A stretch of 64,000 bases of DNA from Haloechinothrix aidingensis (lineage in GTDB: Bacteria; Actinomycetota; Actinomycetes; Mycobacteriales; Pseudonocardiaceae), in the NCBI RefSeq assembly GCF_013450155.1, contig NZ_JACCKD010000007.1, positions 232,245-296,244 on the forward strand. The letters are read 5' to 3'. The notes beneath the pieces are model-generated. The model was not told the origin of the DNA. It saw nothing but the letters and a program-made list of their open reading frames with translations, and did no database searches. The stretch's first letter is position 1. The number at the start of each line of letters is the position of its first letter. The position numbers and the translations under genes were made by a program. Below are positions 28,186 through 37,616 of the stretch, piece after piece.

Positions 28186-28695
28186 ATGCCCCAGATCGGG
28201 CCCGTGCCGAAGCCGGGTGACTACGAGGACTACGGGGAACCTTCCACGCCGGAGGACACGACCGAGTCCGACAGCCAGCAGGGCACGATCGATATGGACT
28301 ACGCCGAACGCCTACCGTTCGTCGGTGGTGCCTACAAGGCCTTCAACTACATGCAAGAGGCCCGCGAGCGTGCGGCACTCTCCAACAAGATCGGCGACAT
28401 CGAGTTCACCGAAGAAGGCATCGACAAAATCATCGAACGAGTCAATGAAATTGCGACCCAGCTCGACAACGCGAAGGCTCGTAGTCGAGATCTATATAAC
28501 GTAGACCCCGGCCACGAATACGTGAGCAGTCAGTACAAAAATACGGCAGACCAAATGGCCGACGACTACAATGACTTTCACAACAAGAGCACCGATTCAT
28601 ATGAAGACTTCCGAAAAATGCTTGAAGAGGTAAAGCGAAACTACCTCTCTCATGAGGACGGAATCGTTACAGATCTTGGCAAGGAATATTCCTGA
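28186..28695 (+). CDS. Helical ESX-locus protein of unknown function
   Basis: 169 aa, ATG after GAGGAGGGAACATC. An acidic, proline-containing N-terminus is followed by long amphipathic helices (AYKAFNYMQEARERAALSNK, IDKIIERVNEIATQLDNAK, YNDFHNKSTDSYEDFRKML). The pattern suggests a helical-hairpin partner or substrate of a type VII-like system, but no WXG is present. Codons are markedly richer in A/T than in flanking genes. The stop overlaps the lipoprotein B start (TGATG). Confidence 0.7.
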   Translation: MPQIGPVPKPGDYEDYGEPSTPEDTTESDSQQGTIDMDYAERLPFVGGAYKAFNYMQEARERAALSNKIGDIEFTEEGIDKIIERVNEIATQLDNAKARSRDLYNVDPGHEYVSSQYKNTADQMADDYNDFHNKSTDSYEDFRKMLEEVKRNYLSHEDGIVTDLGKEYS

Positions 28696-29345
28696 TGCGT
28701 GACTCAATGCAATGGAAAATCGCCGTCGCTATTGCTGCGATCACGCTAGCATCTGGGTGTTCCAACAATACTGCCGACGACGCTGAACCTACCGAGCAGA
28801 CCGACTCGCCGGATAGCGAGGGGCAACAGGTCGACCTGCCTCACAGCGGTGCACCACCGATTGACGATCCCGTGCAGGATATAGCACGATTCGAAGAAGA
28901 GCCATGTTCCATACTGGGTGACGACGAACTCGCCGAATCCGGATTCCCAATCAATCACGCTGAGGCCGACTTGGAGGCGTCCACAGGACCACGGTGCGAG
29001 TTCGAAATGAAATCATCGGAAGGCACACGGGCTGGCGTATTCGCCGTAACTCTAACAGCGCCCGACTCCGAAGGTCTCAGTCACATATATCGCCTCGAAG
29101 AATCTGGCACATTGGAGCTATTCGAAGAACTGGACTATATTGAAGGTTACCCGGCGGTCATCGCGGGACAAAGAGATGAACGTCATCGCGGAGAATGCGA
29201 TATATACACAGGCGTGCGCGATGCGAACGCGTTGATGCTGCAGGTTACTGCTACCAGCGACACCTCTCCGCACCACGAGACGCCTTGCGAGAGTGCACGC
29301 GAACTCACAACGCTCGCGATACAGAACCTGACTGGAGGTGTGTAA
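28695..29345 (+). CDS. DUF3558-like lipoprotein, copy B
   Basis: 216 aa. Signal peptide with lipobox LASGC, then VDLPHSGAPPIDDPVQD, a Cys pair (PCSILGDD, GPRCEFEM) and SHIYRLEESGTLELFEEL. It is collinear with copy A. The start overlaps the preceding stop, and its own stop overlaps the ATG of the WXG-type gene (TAATG), giving a tightly coupled three-gene unit with EspG next. Codon use is more A/T-rich than the chromosome core. Confidence 0.85.
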   Translation: MRDSMQWKIAVAIAAITLASGCSNNTADDAEPTEQTDSPDSEGQQVDLPHSGAPPIDDPVQDIARFEEEPCSILGDDELAESGFPINHAEADLEASTGPRCEFEMKSSEGTRAGVFAVTLTAPDSEGLSHIYRLEESGTLELFEELDYIEGYPAVIAGQRDERHRGECDIYTGVRDANALMLQVTATSDTSPHHETPCESARELTTLAIQNLTGGV

Positions 29346-30727
29346 TGTCGGGGGCCGCGCCACAGTGTTATACCGGCGAAGCGATCTATGAGCTCATGCA
29401 CAAGGGTAGCCGTGTCCCTTCATCTCTAGCAGAAGGTCGGGACGCTTCCGGAAGCCTTCGTCAAGAGCATGAAGACCTGATCACTGAGCTGGCCGCGCTG
29501 GAGATGTCGGTGGATGACTCCTGGAAGGGCGCCACCGCCGAGAACGTCAAAGGGGTCATCAACCAGCTGTTCGAGGCAGCCGGTACGGCGTCGAACAACC
29601 TGGAGCCGGCTGCGCGCAGCATGGGGAGCCAATCATCGGCGTTCGAGAAGACCCGGGACGAGATGGTTCCGGTCCCGGAGCAAAAGGACGCGGGCCTGAT
29701 CGGCAACTACACCCCGTTCAAGGCGTCCCAAGAGGAGCTCGATGCGGAGCGCGCCGAGAAGGAACGGCACAACATCGCCAAGTACAGGGAGTACGAGGCA
29801 ACCACCCAGCAGAACCAGTCCTCGCTCAAAGGCCGGTACGACGAGATCCACATCCCGAAACTCGGGGGTGGCGGGTCCGGCTCGGGTCCCGGTTCGGGCA
29901 TTTCGAGCCCCATCGGCCCGTCCGGTGGCACCACACCGACGGCGACCGGCGGCAACACCGGTGTCACCCCGACCGGAGCGGCCGGCGGTGGCCCCGGCGG
30001 CGGTGGCACGGCACCCACGGTGCCCGGTGCAGGCACCGGAAGCGGAACCGTGGGTGGCGGTGGTGCCGGGTCGGGACCCGGTGGTGGAGGCGCCGGGTAC
30101 GGCGGGGGCCCTGGCTACGGCGGGGGCACCGGTTCCGGTGGCGTGCGCCTTCCGGACGGCAGTATCCGCTACCCCGACGGGACGATCCGCCGTCCCGACG
30201 GCAGCCTCGTCCGGCCGGATGGCACGGTGATCCCGCCGAGCGGCACGGGCACCTCGGGGATCGGTTCGGGCAGCTCGGCAAGCGGTGACTTCGGCCCGAC
30301 CGGCTCCGGCTCCGGTACCGGTGGCATGGCCGGCGCAGGCGGCATGGTTGCCGGTGGCATGGCCGGGGGCGGCGCTGCTGCGGGAGGCGCAGGCGGGGCC
30401 GCGAGGAGCGGCGCCGCCAGCGGTATGGGTGGCCCTGGCTCGATGACCGGGCAGGGTCAGTTCGGCCCGACCGGTTCCGGTGGCGGTGCCGCGGCCGGTG
30501 GTGGTCACGCAGGCGGCACCGCCGGTGCCCGCCCGATGGGTGGCGGCATGATGGGCGCCGGTGGTGGCCGTGGCGGTCAGGGCGGCGGCGACGAGGAGCA
30601 CGAGCGCAAGTACGTCCAGGACGAACAGCTCGACAGCGGCCTTCCCGTGATGCGCGACGAGCACGGCGAGAAGGAGTACGACCCGGTCACCGGGCAGGTC
30701 ATCATCGACGGGGTCATCGGCGAGTAG
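29345..30727 (+). CDS. WXG-type ESX substrate with Gly-rich C-terminus
   Basis: 460 aa. Helical N-terminus with a WXG-like turn (Trp60-Lys-Gly in MSVDDSWKGATAENV), a long Gly/Ser/Thr/Pro-rich middle (from about residue 175), an internal PDG repeat block (PDGSIRYPDGTIRRPDG...), and a charged C-terminus with YVQDE at residue 423, matching the type VII secretion signal YxxxD/E. Such proteins are exported by ESX systems, with EspG as chaperone, and an EspG gene follows directly. No ESX core genes lie in the window, so the secretion machine must be elsewhere. Confidence 0.85.
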   Translation: MSGAAPQCYTGEAIYELMHKGSRVPSSLAEGRDASGSLRQEHEDLITELAALEMSVDDSWKGATAENVKGVINQLFEAAGTASNNLEPAARSMGSQSSAFEKTRDEMVPVPEQKDAGLIGNYTPFKASQEELDAERAEKERHNIAKYREYEATTQQNQSSLKGRYDEIHIPKLGGGGSGSGPGSGISSPIGPSGGTTPTATGGNTGVTPTGAAGGGPGGGGTAPTVPGAGTGSGTVGGGGAGSGPGGGGAGYGGGPGYGGGTGSGGVRLPDGSIRYPDGTIRRPDGSLVRPDGTVIPPSGTGTSGIGSGSSASGDFGPTGSGSGTGGMAGAGGMVAGGMAGGGAAAGGAGGAARSGAASGMGGPGSMTGQGQFGPTGSGGGAAAGGGHAGGTAGARPMGGGMMGAGGGRGGQGGGDEEHERKYVQDEQLDSGLPVMRDEHGEKEYDPVTGQVIIDGVIGE

Positions 30728-30754
30728 ACCGCACGTGCAGGGGGAGCGACACCA

Positions 30755-31498
30755 GTGATCAGGCAGCCGGTGACCATCAGCCTGGAGACCTACACCACGC
30801 TGCTGGACAAGGAGAACCTCGGCGAACCCCACACCACCCTGCTCGGCGGCGAGCTCTGGTACCCGCCGGAGCTCGCCCGCGAGCGCGACGTGCGGATGCT
30901 GCACGAGCTCCGCGAGCAGGGGCTCACCTCGGGAAACCGGATCAGCGAGGACTTCTACGACACGCTGGCCCTCGTACAACGCCCCGCCGTGGAGTACTAC
31001 ACCTTCTACACCGCCGCCGAGGGCGGTCAGTGGACCGCGCGCACCGCCATGACCGGCCGGGACGCGCTGCTGATCACGAAGGACGGCACAACCATCCGTC
31101 TCGAGCCGATCCCGCACGAGCAGCTCGGGGTGCGGTTGGCCGTCGCCCTGCCCGACACTCCCGCCGCCCAGCTGAAGTCGATCACCTGCTCGGTGGACGA
31201 GCTGGAGGCGCTGCAGGCAGGCAAGTCACTGCCGTCCGGCCCATCGGCCAGCGACGCCAAACGCATGCAGCGGTGGCTGGACATGGAGCGGCAGTACGCG
31301 GGCCAGCTCTACGCCGCCATCCGGGACGGAACGAACAGGCGGCGCGCGACCACGGCGCCGATGCCGTGCTGGATCGACACGGAGTCGGGCAGGTTGCTGC
31401 TCGCCCCCGACGACAGTGGATGGTGCACCCTCACAGGGTGCGACACCATGGCAATCGCAGAGAAGCTGTCCACACTGGAAGAAGCCCTGCGCGGGTAG
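30755..31498 (+). CDS. EspG-family ESX secretion chaperone
   Basis: 247 aa, GTG start with GGGGGAG upstream. Matches the EspG profile: GGELWYPPELARERDVRML near residue 29, the central VEYYTFYTAAEGGQW and ALLITKDGTTIRLEPI, and a helical C-terminal part. EspG binds a specific PE/PPE or WXG-type substrate in the cytoplasm and keeps it ready for its ESX system. The immediately upstream gene is the obvious client. Confidence 0.88.
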   Translation: MIRQPVTISLETYTTLLDKENLGEPHTTLLGGELWYPPELARERDVRMLHELREQGLTSGNRISEDFYDTLALVQRPAVEYYTFYTAAEGGQWTARTAMTGRDALLITKDGTTIRLEPIPHEQLGVRLAVALPDTPAAQLKSITCSVDELEALQAGKSLPSGPSASDAKRMQRWLDMERQYAGQLYAAIRDGTNRRRATTAPMPCWIDTESGRLLLAPDDSGWCTLTGCDTMAIAEKLSTLEEALRG

Positions 31499-31535
31499 GC
31501 CCCCGCGTCGCACGGGTGCCCTGGCCGCTCACCCG

Positions 31536-31976
31536 TTAACGCCGGTTCTGCGGGCGCCACACCACGAGGGCGTCCTGCTTGCGGAACGGCACGAGATCCC
31601 TGCGGTAGGACGCGTGCACCGCAGCCGCGGCCTGCTCCGCGGCTGCGTAGGCCGCGGAAAGCTCCTCGGTCAGCTCGGCCACCCGGCCGCGCAGCGCCTC
31701 GACCTCGTTCTCCAGCTCGATGATGCGCTTGACCCCCGCGAGGTTCACGCCGTTCTCCTGGGAGAGGCGCTGCACCTCGCGGAGCATGGCGATGTCGCGC
31801 ATCGAGTAGCGCCTGCCGCCCCCTGCCGTGCGGCCCGGCGACACCAGGCCCATCCGGTCGTAGGTGCGCAGGGTCTGCGCGTGCAGCCCGGACAGCTCGG
31901 CGGCCACCGAGATCACGAACACCGGGGTGTGCTCATCCGCGCCGCGCGGCAGGTCACCGAAAGCCATCGCCCTCAC
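31536..31976 (-). CDS. hspR: Heat-shock repressor HspR (MerR family)
   Basis: 146 aa from GTG 31976, which overlaps the dnaJ stop by 4 bp; ATG 31967 is an alternative. N-terminal MerR helix-turn-helix: [20 protein letters not shown], then [17 protein letters not shown], followed by a coiled-coil with [19 protein letters not shown]. The C-terminal ALVVWRP tail is shared with mycobacterial HspR. HspR with DnaK represses heat-shock genes through HAIR sites, three of which are found in this window (one before clpB, two before dnaK), giving autoregulation of its own operon. Confidence 0.95.
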   Translation of the reverse strand: MRAMAFGDLPRGADEHTPVFVISVAAELSGLHAQTLRTYDRMGLVSPGRTAGGGRRYSMRDIAMLREVQRLSQENGVNLAGVKRIIELENEVEALRGRVAELTEELSAAYAAAEQAAAAVHASYRRDLVPFRKQDALVVWRPQNRR

Positions 31977-33172
31977 CGATCCTTGAGCATCTTCGTGATC
32001 TCCGGCCGGGGATCGTGGTCGGCCATCTCCTCGGCGTAGGTCCGCAACGCCGACCGCGCCGTCTCGCTCAGCGAGGTCGGCACGTTCACCTGCAAGGTGA
32101 CCAGCAGGTCGCCGACCGTGCCGTCGCGCTTGGCGATCCCCTTGCCGCGCACCCGCAGCACCTTGCCGCTGCTGGCCCCCGCCGGGATCTTCACCGAGAC
32201 CTTGCCGTCCAGCGTCGGAACCGACAGGGTCCCGCCGAGCACCAGCTCGGAGAAGTCCACCGGCACCGTGATGGTCAGGTTGTTCCCTGAGCGGCCGAAC
32301 ACGGGGTGCGGCGTGACATGGACCCGCACGTACAGGTCACCGGACAGCGCCCCACCACGTCCCGGCTCACCCTGCCCGGCAAGCCGGATCCGCTGACCGT
32401 CCGACACCCCTGGCGGGATGCGCACCGTCAGCGTCCGCGTGCGGGTGCTGGTGCCAGCGCCCGCGCATTCCGTGCACGGCGACTCGACGATCGCCCCGCG
32501 GCCCCGGCAGTCCCGGCACGGCTCGGAGAACGCGAACGCACCCTGGCTCGTGCTGATCAGCCCGGCGCCCCCGCAGGTTGCGCAGGTGCGCGCGGAGGTC
32601 CCCGGCCGCGAACCGCTGCCTGCGCACGTACCGCAGGTCGCCGGGCTGGACAGGCGCAGCGGCACAGTCGCACCCTTGACCGCCTCCGCGAAGTCGATCC
32701 GAACGTCGGTCTCCACATCGGAGCCGCGCTGCGACATCGACGGCCCCGCGGTGGTCGGTCCGCCACCGCGCCGGTTGAACAGCCCGCCGAGGATGTCGCC
32801 GAGACCGCCGAACCCGCCTGCCGGGCCTCCGGCCTGGCCGCGCGTTCCGCCGGTGAACAGGTCACCGAAGTCGAAACCGCCGTTGCCGCCACCGCCGCCG
32901 GGGAAGCCGAACCCGCCGCCGGTGCCGCGCCCGGCCCCGAACAGGCTGCGCGCCTCGTCGTACTCCTTGCGCTTCTCCGGATCCGACAGCACGCCGTACG
33001 CCTCGGAGACCGCCTTGAACTTCCGTTCGGCCTCGGCGTCTCCCGGGTTCGCGTCCGGGTGGTTCTCCCGCGCGAGCTTGCGGTAGGCCTTCTTGATCTC
33101 GTCCTGCGACGCGTCGGAGGAGACGCCCAGCTCACGGTAGAAGTCCTTACCGACCCACTCCCGAGCACTCAC
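31973..33172 (-). CDS. dnaJ: Co-chaperone DnaJ
   Basis: 399 aa, GTG start after GGAGGAGAC. J-domain at residues 10-75 with HPD (ENHPDANPG), a long Gly-rich linker (residues 80-130), four zinc-binding motifs [24 protein letters not shown] and CTECAGAG, and a C-terminal client-binding domain. It stimulates DnaK ATPase. It is part of the dnaK-grpE-dnaJ-hspR operon, corresponding to DnaJ1 of M. tuberculosis. Confidence 0.97.
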   Translation of the reverse strand: MSAREWVGKDFYRELGVSSDASQDEIKKAYRKLARENHPDANPGDAEAERKFKAVSEAYGVLSDPEKRKEYDEARSLFGAGRGTGGGFGFPGGGGGNGGFDFGDLFTGGTRGQAGGPAGGFGGLGDILGGLFNRRGGGPTTAGPSMSQRGSDVETDVRIDFAEAVKGATVPLRLSSPATCGTCAGSGSRPGTSARTCATCGGAGLISTSQGAFAFSEPCRDCRGRGAIVESPCTECAGAGTSTRTRTLTVRIPPGVSDGQRIRLAGQGEPGRGGALSGDLYVRVHVTPHPVFGRSGNNLTITVPVDFSELVLGGTLSVPTLDGKVSVKIPAGASSGKVLRVRGKGIAKRDGTVGDLLVTLQVNVPTSLSETARSALRTYAEEMADHDPRPEITKMLKDR

Positions 33173-33193
33173 CGGACGTCTCCTCCTTTCGCG

Positions 33194-33913
33194 TCAGCTC
33201 TGTTCCTGCTCACCGCTGGGTGTGCTCACCTGCTCCGTGGCGTCGCCGTCGCCGGTGACCTCGGCAGGCGGCTCCGGAGTGGCCGACTCGCTGTCGGTCA
33301 CAGCCACCATCGCCGCACGCACCACACGGTCACCCATCCGGTAGCCGCGGCGCAGCACCGCCGAGACCGTCGGGCCCTGCACGTCCGGCGAGGTCGAGTG
33401 CTGCACGGCCTCGTGCACGCTCGGGTCGAACGGCTCGCCCTCCTGGCCGAAGGCTTCCAGACCCGCCTGCTGCAGGGTCGCCAGCAACTTGTCCGCGACG
33501 GCCTTGAACGCGCCCGTCAGGTCACCGTGCGACTCCGCCCGCTCGATGTCGTCGATCAGCGGGAGCAGCTCGCCGACCAGCGAGGCCTTCGTCGAGGCGA
33601 TCACGGCCTCCCGGTCCCGGTCGACCCGCTTGCGGTAGTTGGCGTACTCGGCCTGCAACCGCTGCAGATCGGCGGTCCGCTCGGCGAGCTGCCTCTCCAC
33701 ATCGGCCGCCGAGTCCTGCTCCGCACCCGAGGTGGCTACCCCGCTGGGCCCGCCAAGACCCTCGCCCGCCGCATCGGCGGCGACCTCCTGAGCGAGGTCG
33801 GTCTCGGCCTCCTGAGCGCGCAGCTCACCGGTATCCGGGTCAACCTTGCGGCGATCCCGCACCACGACCGGCTCCTCCGGCTTGTCCTGGAACTCTTGAT
33901 CGTTCGCTGTCAC
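33194..33913 (-). CDS. grpE: Nucleotide exchange factor GrpE
   Basis: 239 aa, GTG start overlapping the dnaK stop by 4 bp (GTGA). A long acidic N-terminal extension (about 80 residues) precedes the coiled-coil ([20 protein letters not shown]) and the conserved beta domain ([27 protein letters not shown]). GrpE exchanges ADP for ATP on DnaK. The acidic C-terminal tail is also extended. Confidence 0.95.
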   Translation of the reverse strand: MTANDQEFQDKPEEPVVVRDRRKVDPDTGELRAQEAETDLAQEVAADAAGEGLGGPSGVATSGAEQDSAADVERQLAERTADLQRLQAEYANYRKRVDRDREAVIASTKASLVGELLPLIDDIERAESHGDLTGAFKAVADKLLATLQQAGLEAFGQEGEPFDPSVHEAVQHSTSPDVQGPTVSAVLRRGYRMGDRVVRAAMVAVTDSESATPEPPAEVTGDGDATEQVSTPSGEQEQS

Positions 33914-35781
33914 TTCTTGTCGTCCTCATCGACAATCTCTGCATCAACGACGTCCTCATTGCCGGACTGGGCATCCGAACCGGCGTCGGTCGCACCGGCA
34001 TCGGCACCCGCCGCACCGGCAGCACCGGCAGCGGCCGCGTTCGCGTCCGAGTAGAGCGAGGAGCCCATCGCCTGCGACTCGTTCGTGAGCTTCTCGATGG
34101 CCGCGCTGATCGCCTCGGTGTCCTCGCCCTTGAGAGCCTCGTTGGCCTCGTCGATGGCGCCCTTGACCTTCGTCTTGACCTCGTCGGGAAGCTGCTCGTC
34201 GTTCTCGTTGAGGAACTTCTCGGTCTGGTAGACGAGGGTCTCGGCCTGGTTGCGGGTCTCCGCGGCCTCCCGGCGCTTGCGGTCCTCCTCGGCGTGCTGC
34301 TCCGCCTCCTTGATCATCTCATCGATGTCTTCCTGCGGGAGCGCGGAACCACCAGTGATCTTGATGCTCTGTTCCTTGCCCGTGCCGAGGTCCTTCGCCG
34401 TGACGTGCACGATGCCGTTGGCATCGATGTCGAAGGTCACCTCGATCTGCGGCACGCCGCGCGGGGCGGGCGGGATACCGGTCAGCTCGAAGCTGCCGAG
34501 CTTCTTGTTGTGCGCGGCGATCTCCCGTTCACCCTGGAAGACCTGGATCTGCACGGACGGCTGGTTGTCGTCGGCCGTGGAGAAGATCTCGCTGCGCTTC
34601 GTCGGGATCGTGGTGTTGCGCTCGATGAGCTTGGTGAACACCCCACCCTTGGTCTCGATACCCAGGGACAGCGGGGTGACATCCAGCAGCAGGACGTCCT
34701 TGACCTCGCCCTTGAGCACACCGGCCTGCAGGCCTGCACCGACGGCGACGACCTCGTCCGGGTTCACGCCCTTGTTCGGCTCCTTGCCGCCGGTCAGCTC
34801 CTTGACCAGGTCCACGACGGCAGGCATCCGGGTCGAGCCGCCGACCAGCACCACGTGGTCGATGTCACCGACGGAGATACCCGCGTCCTTGATGACGTTG
34901 TTGAACGGTGCCTTGGTGCGGTCCAGCAGGTCGGAGGTGATCTTCTCGAACTCGGCCCTGGACAGCGTCTCGTCCATGAACAGCGGGTTCTTGTCCGAGT
35001 CGACCGTGATGTAGGGCAGGTTGATGTTCGTCGTCGAGGAGCTGGTCAGCTCGATCTTGGCCTTCTCAGCGGCTTCCTTGATCCGCTGCAGCGCCATCGG
35101 GTCCTTCTTCAGGTCGATGCCGTTCGAGGCCTTGAACTTGTCCACCAGCCAGTCGACGATCCGCTCGTCCCAGTCGTCGCCACCGAGGTGGTTGTCACCG
35201 CTGGTCGCACGAACCTCGACCACGCCCTCGCCGAGCTCGAGCAGGGACACGTCGAAGGTGCCGCCACCGAGGTCGAAGACCAGGATGGTCTGCTCCTTCT
35301 CGCCCTTGTCCAGCCCGTAGGCCAGCGCCGCCGAGGTGGGCTCGTTGACGATCCGCAGCACGTTCAGGCCCGCGATCTGCCCGGCCTCCTTGGTGGCCTG
35401 ACGCTGGGCGTCCTCGAAGTACGCGGGAACGGTGATCACCGCGTCGGTGACCTCCTCGCCGAGGTAGGACTCCGCATCCCGCTTGAGCTTCATCAGCACG
35501 CGCGCGCTGATCTCCTGCGGGGTGTAGTTCTTCCCATCGACCTCGACCTTCCAGTCAGTGCCCATGTGGCGCTTGACTGACCTGATGGTCCTGTCCGAGT
35601 TGGTGACCGCCTGGTTCTTGGCAGGCTGGCCCGTCAGGACCTCGCCGTTCTTGGCGAAGGCCACGACCGAGGGGGTCGTCCTCGCCCCTTCCGAGTTCGC
35701 GATGACCGTCGGCTCACCGCCCTCAAGGACGGAAACGACCGAGTTGGTCGTGCCGAGGTCGATGCCGACCACTCGCGCCAT
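33910..35781 (-). CDS. dnaK: Hsp70 chaperone DnaK
   Basis: 623 aa from the ATG at 35781, which has GGAGGG 9 bp before it and begins [20 protein letters not shown]; upstream in-frame codons are not coding. Nucleotide-binding domain with IDLGTTNS and [16 protein letters not shown], then the substrate-binding domain and an Ala/Gly-rich C-terminal tail ending in DDKK. It also serves as co-repressor with HspR. Two HAIR operators lie 38-115 bp upstream. Confidence 0.98.
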   Translation of the reverse strand: MARVVGIDLGTTNSVVSVLEGGEPTVIANSEGARTTPSVVAFAKNGEVLTGQPAKNQAVTNSDRTIRSVKRHMGTDWKVEVDGKNYTPQEISARVLMKLKRDAESYLGEEVTDAVITVPAYFEDAQRQATKEAGQIAGLNVLRIVNEPTSAALAYGLDKGEKEQTILVFDLGGGTFDVSLLELGEGVVEVRATSGDNHLGGDDWDERIVDWLVDKFKASNGIDLKKDPMALQRIKEAAEKAKIELTSSSTTNINLPYITVDSDKNPLFMDETLSRAEFEKITSDLLDRTKAPFNNVIKDAGISVGDIDHVVLVGGSTRMPAVVDLVKELTGGKEPNKGVNPDEVVAVGAGLQAGVLKGEVKDVLLLDVTPLSLGIETKGGVFTKLIERNTTIPTKRSEIFSTADDNQPSVQIQVFQGEREIAAHNKKLGSFELTGIPPAPRGVPQIEVTFDIDANGIVHVTAKDLGTGKEQSIKITGGSALPQEDIDEMIKEAEQHAEEDRKRREAAETRNQAETLVYQTEKFLNENDEQLPDEVKTKVKGAIDEANEALKGEDTEAISAAIEKLTNESQAMGSSLYSDANAAAAGAAGAAGADAGATDAGSDAQSGNEDVVDAEIVDEDDKK

Positions 35782-35818
35782 GTGTTTATCCCTCCTGGCA
35801 TTACGGTTGCACGCTCGG

Positions 35819-35839
35819 GTTGAGCATGCCGTACTCAAG
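35819..35839. promoter_or_regulatory. HspR operator (HAIR) 1 of dnaK operon
   Basis: GTTGAGC-N7-ACTCAAG, near the HAIR consensus CTTGAGT-N7-ACTCAAG (right half perfect). It lies 38 bp upstream of the dnaK start, where it would block transcription or overlap the promoter. Confidence 0.87.
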
Positions 35840-35874
35840 TCCTAGTAGCTCCATCGTAGCGCAGTCAAACTGGA

Positions 35875-35895
35875 GTTGAGCTACCGGCACTCAAC
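35875..35895. promoter_or_regulatory. HspR operator (HAIR) 2 of dnaK operon
   Basis: GTTGAGC-N7-ACTCAAC, the same spacing, 36 bp beyond the first site. Tandem HAIR elements are the typical arrangement before actinobacterial dnaK. Confidence 0.83.
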
Positions 35896-35955
35896 CTTTC
35901 TGCCAGAGTAACGCTTGCGCAGCGGGAAGAGTTCCCGATCTGCCGGCGAAGCCGG

Positions 35956-36010
35956 GGAGCCGAATGTGACCTCGGGCTCCTTCTAAGAACCCAAGGTCAC
36001 CTTGGGCTCC
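35956..36010. repeat. Palindromic intergenic element, copy 3 of 5
   Basis: GGAGCC...GGGCTCC, TTCTAA, GAACCC...GGGCTCC. It ends 1 bp before the stop codon of the leftward DUF4097 gene at 36012, and lies well upstream of dnaK. Best explained as the terminator of the DUF4097 gene. Confidence 0.85.
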
Positions 36011-36011
36011 C

Positions 36012-36683
36012 TCACGGCGCGGGGGTGGGGCGCACCGTCACGGTGCCGCTGCGGGTGTCGAGCGTCAGGTCGTGCTCCGCATCGGGCTCGGTGGGGATCT
36101 CGATGCGCCGCTCGCCGCTGCGGGACGAGCCGTCCACCCGGTAGCGCGCGTCGGGAACGGACACGGTGACATCGCCACTGCGTGCCTCGGCCGTCACGTC
36201 GGCAGGCTCGGCCAGACCGATGTCGATGCCGCCGGACCGCGACGTCACCCGCACCGGCCCGGTCACGTCGCGTGCGGTGACAGCACCCGAACGTGCCTGT
36301 AGCTCGATACCGGCCACCCCGGTCAGCTCCACATCGCCGGAGCGGACCGCACCGGTGACCGTGACGCCGTCCGGCACCACCACGTCGTAGTCCGCGTCGC
36401 AGAACCGCCCGCAGTCCTCCAGCAGGAGGGTGCCGTCGCGTACCTCATAGCCCGGCCCGGGAGGGCGCCACCAGTACGACACCCGCTGCTCGACCCGAAC
36501 GGAGTCGCCAGTGCCGACCCGCACCCGCACATCCCCGGATCGGGTGGCGAGCTCCACCGAGTCCACGCGCTCATCCGGTTCCCCCGCGTGGAGCTCCGAT
36601 GACGGCAACAGCCGCGCGGAAGCGAGCAGCACCCCGAACCCGATCAGCGCCACCCCGGCGAGCGCCATACTCGCTCTGGCCAT
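36012..36683 (-). CDS. DUF4097-type exported beta-helix protein
   Basis: 223 aa, ATG after GAAGGGGG. An N-terminal hydrophobic segment (ALAGVALIGFGVLLASARLL) is followed by a repeated beta pattern with RSGD/RSGx at each turn (TRSGDVRV, VRSGDVEL, ARSGAVTA, SRSGGIDI, ARSGDVTV, SRSGERRI, TRSGTVTV). That is the DUF4097/adhesin-like solenoid. Two cysteines (DCGRFCDAD) could form a disulfide. Such proteins are often envelope-associated and sometimes linked to stress sensing; no direct role can be named. Confidence 0.82.
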   Translation of the reverse strand: MARASMALAGVALIGFGVLLASARLLPSSELHAGEPDERVDSVELATRSGDVRVRVGTGDSVRVEQRVSYWWRPPGPGYEVRDGTLLLEDCGRFCDADYDVVVPDGVTVTGAVRSGDVELTGVAGIELQARSGAVTARDVTGPVRVTSRSGGIDIGLAEPADVTAEARSGDVTVSVPDARYRVDGSSRSGERRIEIPTEPDAEHDLTLDTRSGTVTVRPTPAP

Positions 36684-36905
36684 GCCGAACCCCCTTCACC
36701 GCCGGAAACCCGGACCGAACATAGCGAGGTCGGCGGAGTGGGTACATCAGGGACATCCCGGCCTCGTCCCTGAGAGTCCCCCGAGGTCGCGGGTAGCGGT
36801 AACCCCTACCCGCTCGCCGGCCTCGCCCGATGGAGCAGGACGCACGCCCTACTAGGCTCACGCCGGGGGAATCCTCTGAACGCCGTAGCAGAACCAGGAG
36901 GAACG

Positions 36906-37436
36906 ATGCCGCAGCCACCCAACCCGTACGACTTCTTGCCGCAGGTCCCCACGTTCACCGTCACCAGCACCGACGTCACGGACGGCGGCGCGCTCGCCAA
37001 CGACCAGGTGTCCGGGATCATGGGCGCGGGCGGCCACGACGTCTCGCCGCAGCTGAGCTGGTCCGGCTTCCCGGCGGAGACGAAGAGCTTCACCGTCACC
37101 TGCTTCGACCCCGACGCCCCCACCGCCAGCGGGTTCTGGCACTGGGCGGTGTTCGACATCCCGGCGTCGGTCACCGAGCTTCCCTCCGGAGCGGGCGACG
37201 ACAGCGGCAGCGGCCTGCCGTCCGGCTCGCTCACGCTGCCCAACGACGCGGGTGCTCGCCGGTACATCGGCGCCGCCCCGCCACCCGGGCACGGCCCGCA
37301 CCGCTACATGTTCGCCGTCCACGCCGTGGACGTGGAGTCGCTGGGCTTCTCCGACGGCACGCCCGCTTTCCTCGGCTTCAACCTGTTCAGCCACGCCATC
37401 GGACGTGCGCTGATCACCGGCATTCACGAGCAGTAA
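36906..37436 (+). CDS. PEBP / YbhB-family Raf-kinase-inhibitor-like protein
   Basis: 176 aa, ATG after CAGGAGGAACG. PEBP hallmarks: [19 protein letters not shown] near residue 70 and [13 protein letters not shown] near residue 133. The anion-binding pocket residues of the family (Asp-Pro-Asp, His) are present. Bacterial YbhB/YbcL proteins have no firmly established function. Single gene. Confidence 0.93.
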   Translation: MPQPPNPYDFLPQVPTFTVTSTDVTDGGALANDQVSGIMGAGGHDVSPQLSWSGFPAETKSFTVTCFDPDAPTASGFWHWAVFDIPASVTELPSGAGDDSGSGLPSGSLTLPNDAGARRYIGAAPPPGHGPHRYMFAVHAVDVESLGFSDGTPAFLGFNLFSHAIGRALITGIHEQ

Positions 37437-37616
37437 CCGCTCGTCGGGCCATCCGCGCGGGGTCGGCCGGTGTCGCCGGCCGACCCCGCGCGCGGCAAGC
37501 TCCGCGGTCGGATACCACTGCCCGCCCCCTGGCCTTGCCGCGACCGCCGACGCACAATCGAAGGTCCCTGTGCAGCACCGGGCAACACGGGTCCATGAGT
37601 GGAAGGAGGTGCCGAC

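Noticed and set aside
34294..35580. Rightward open frame opposite dnaK
   Set aside because: Shadow frame of dnaK.
35941..36010. Palindrome copy 3 as part of the dnaK operator region
   Set aside because: It lies beyond the HAIR sites and next to the stop of the leftward DUF4097 gene, and belongs to the five-copy intergenic family.
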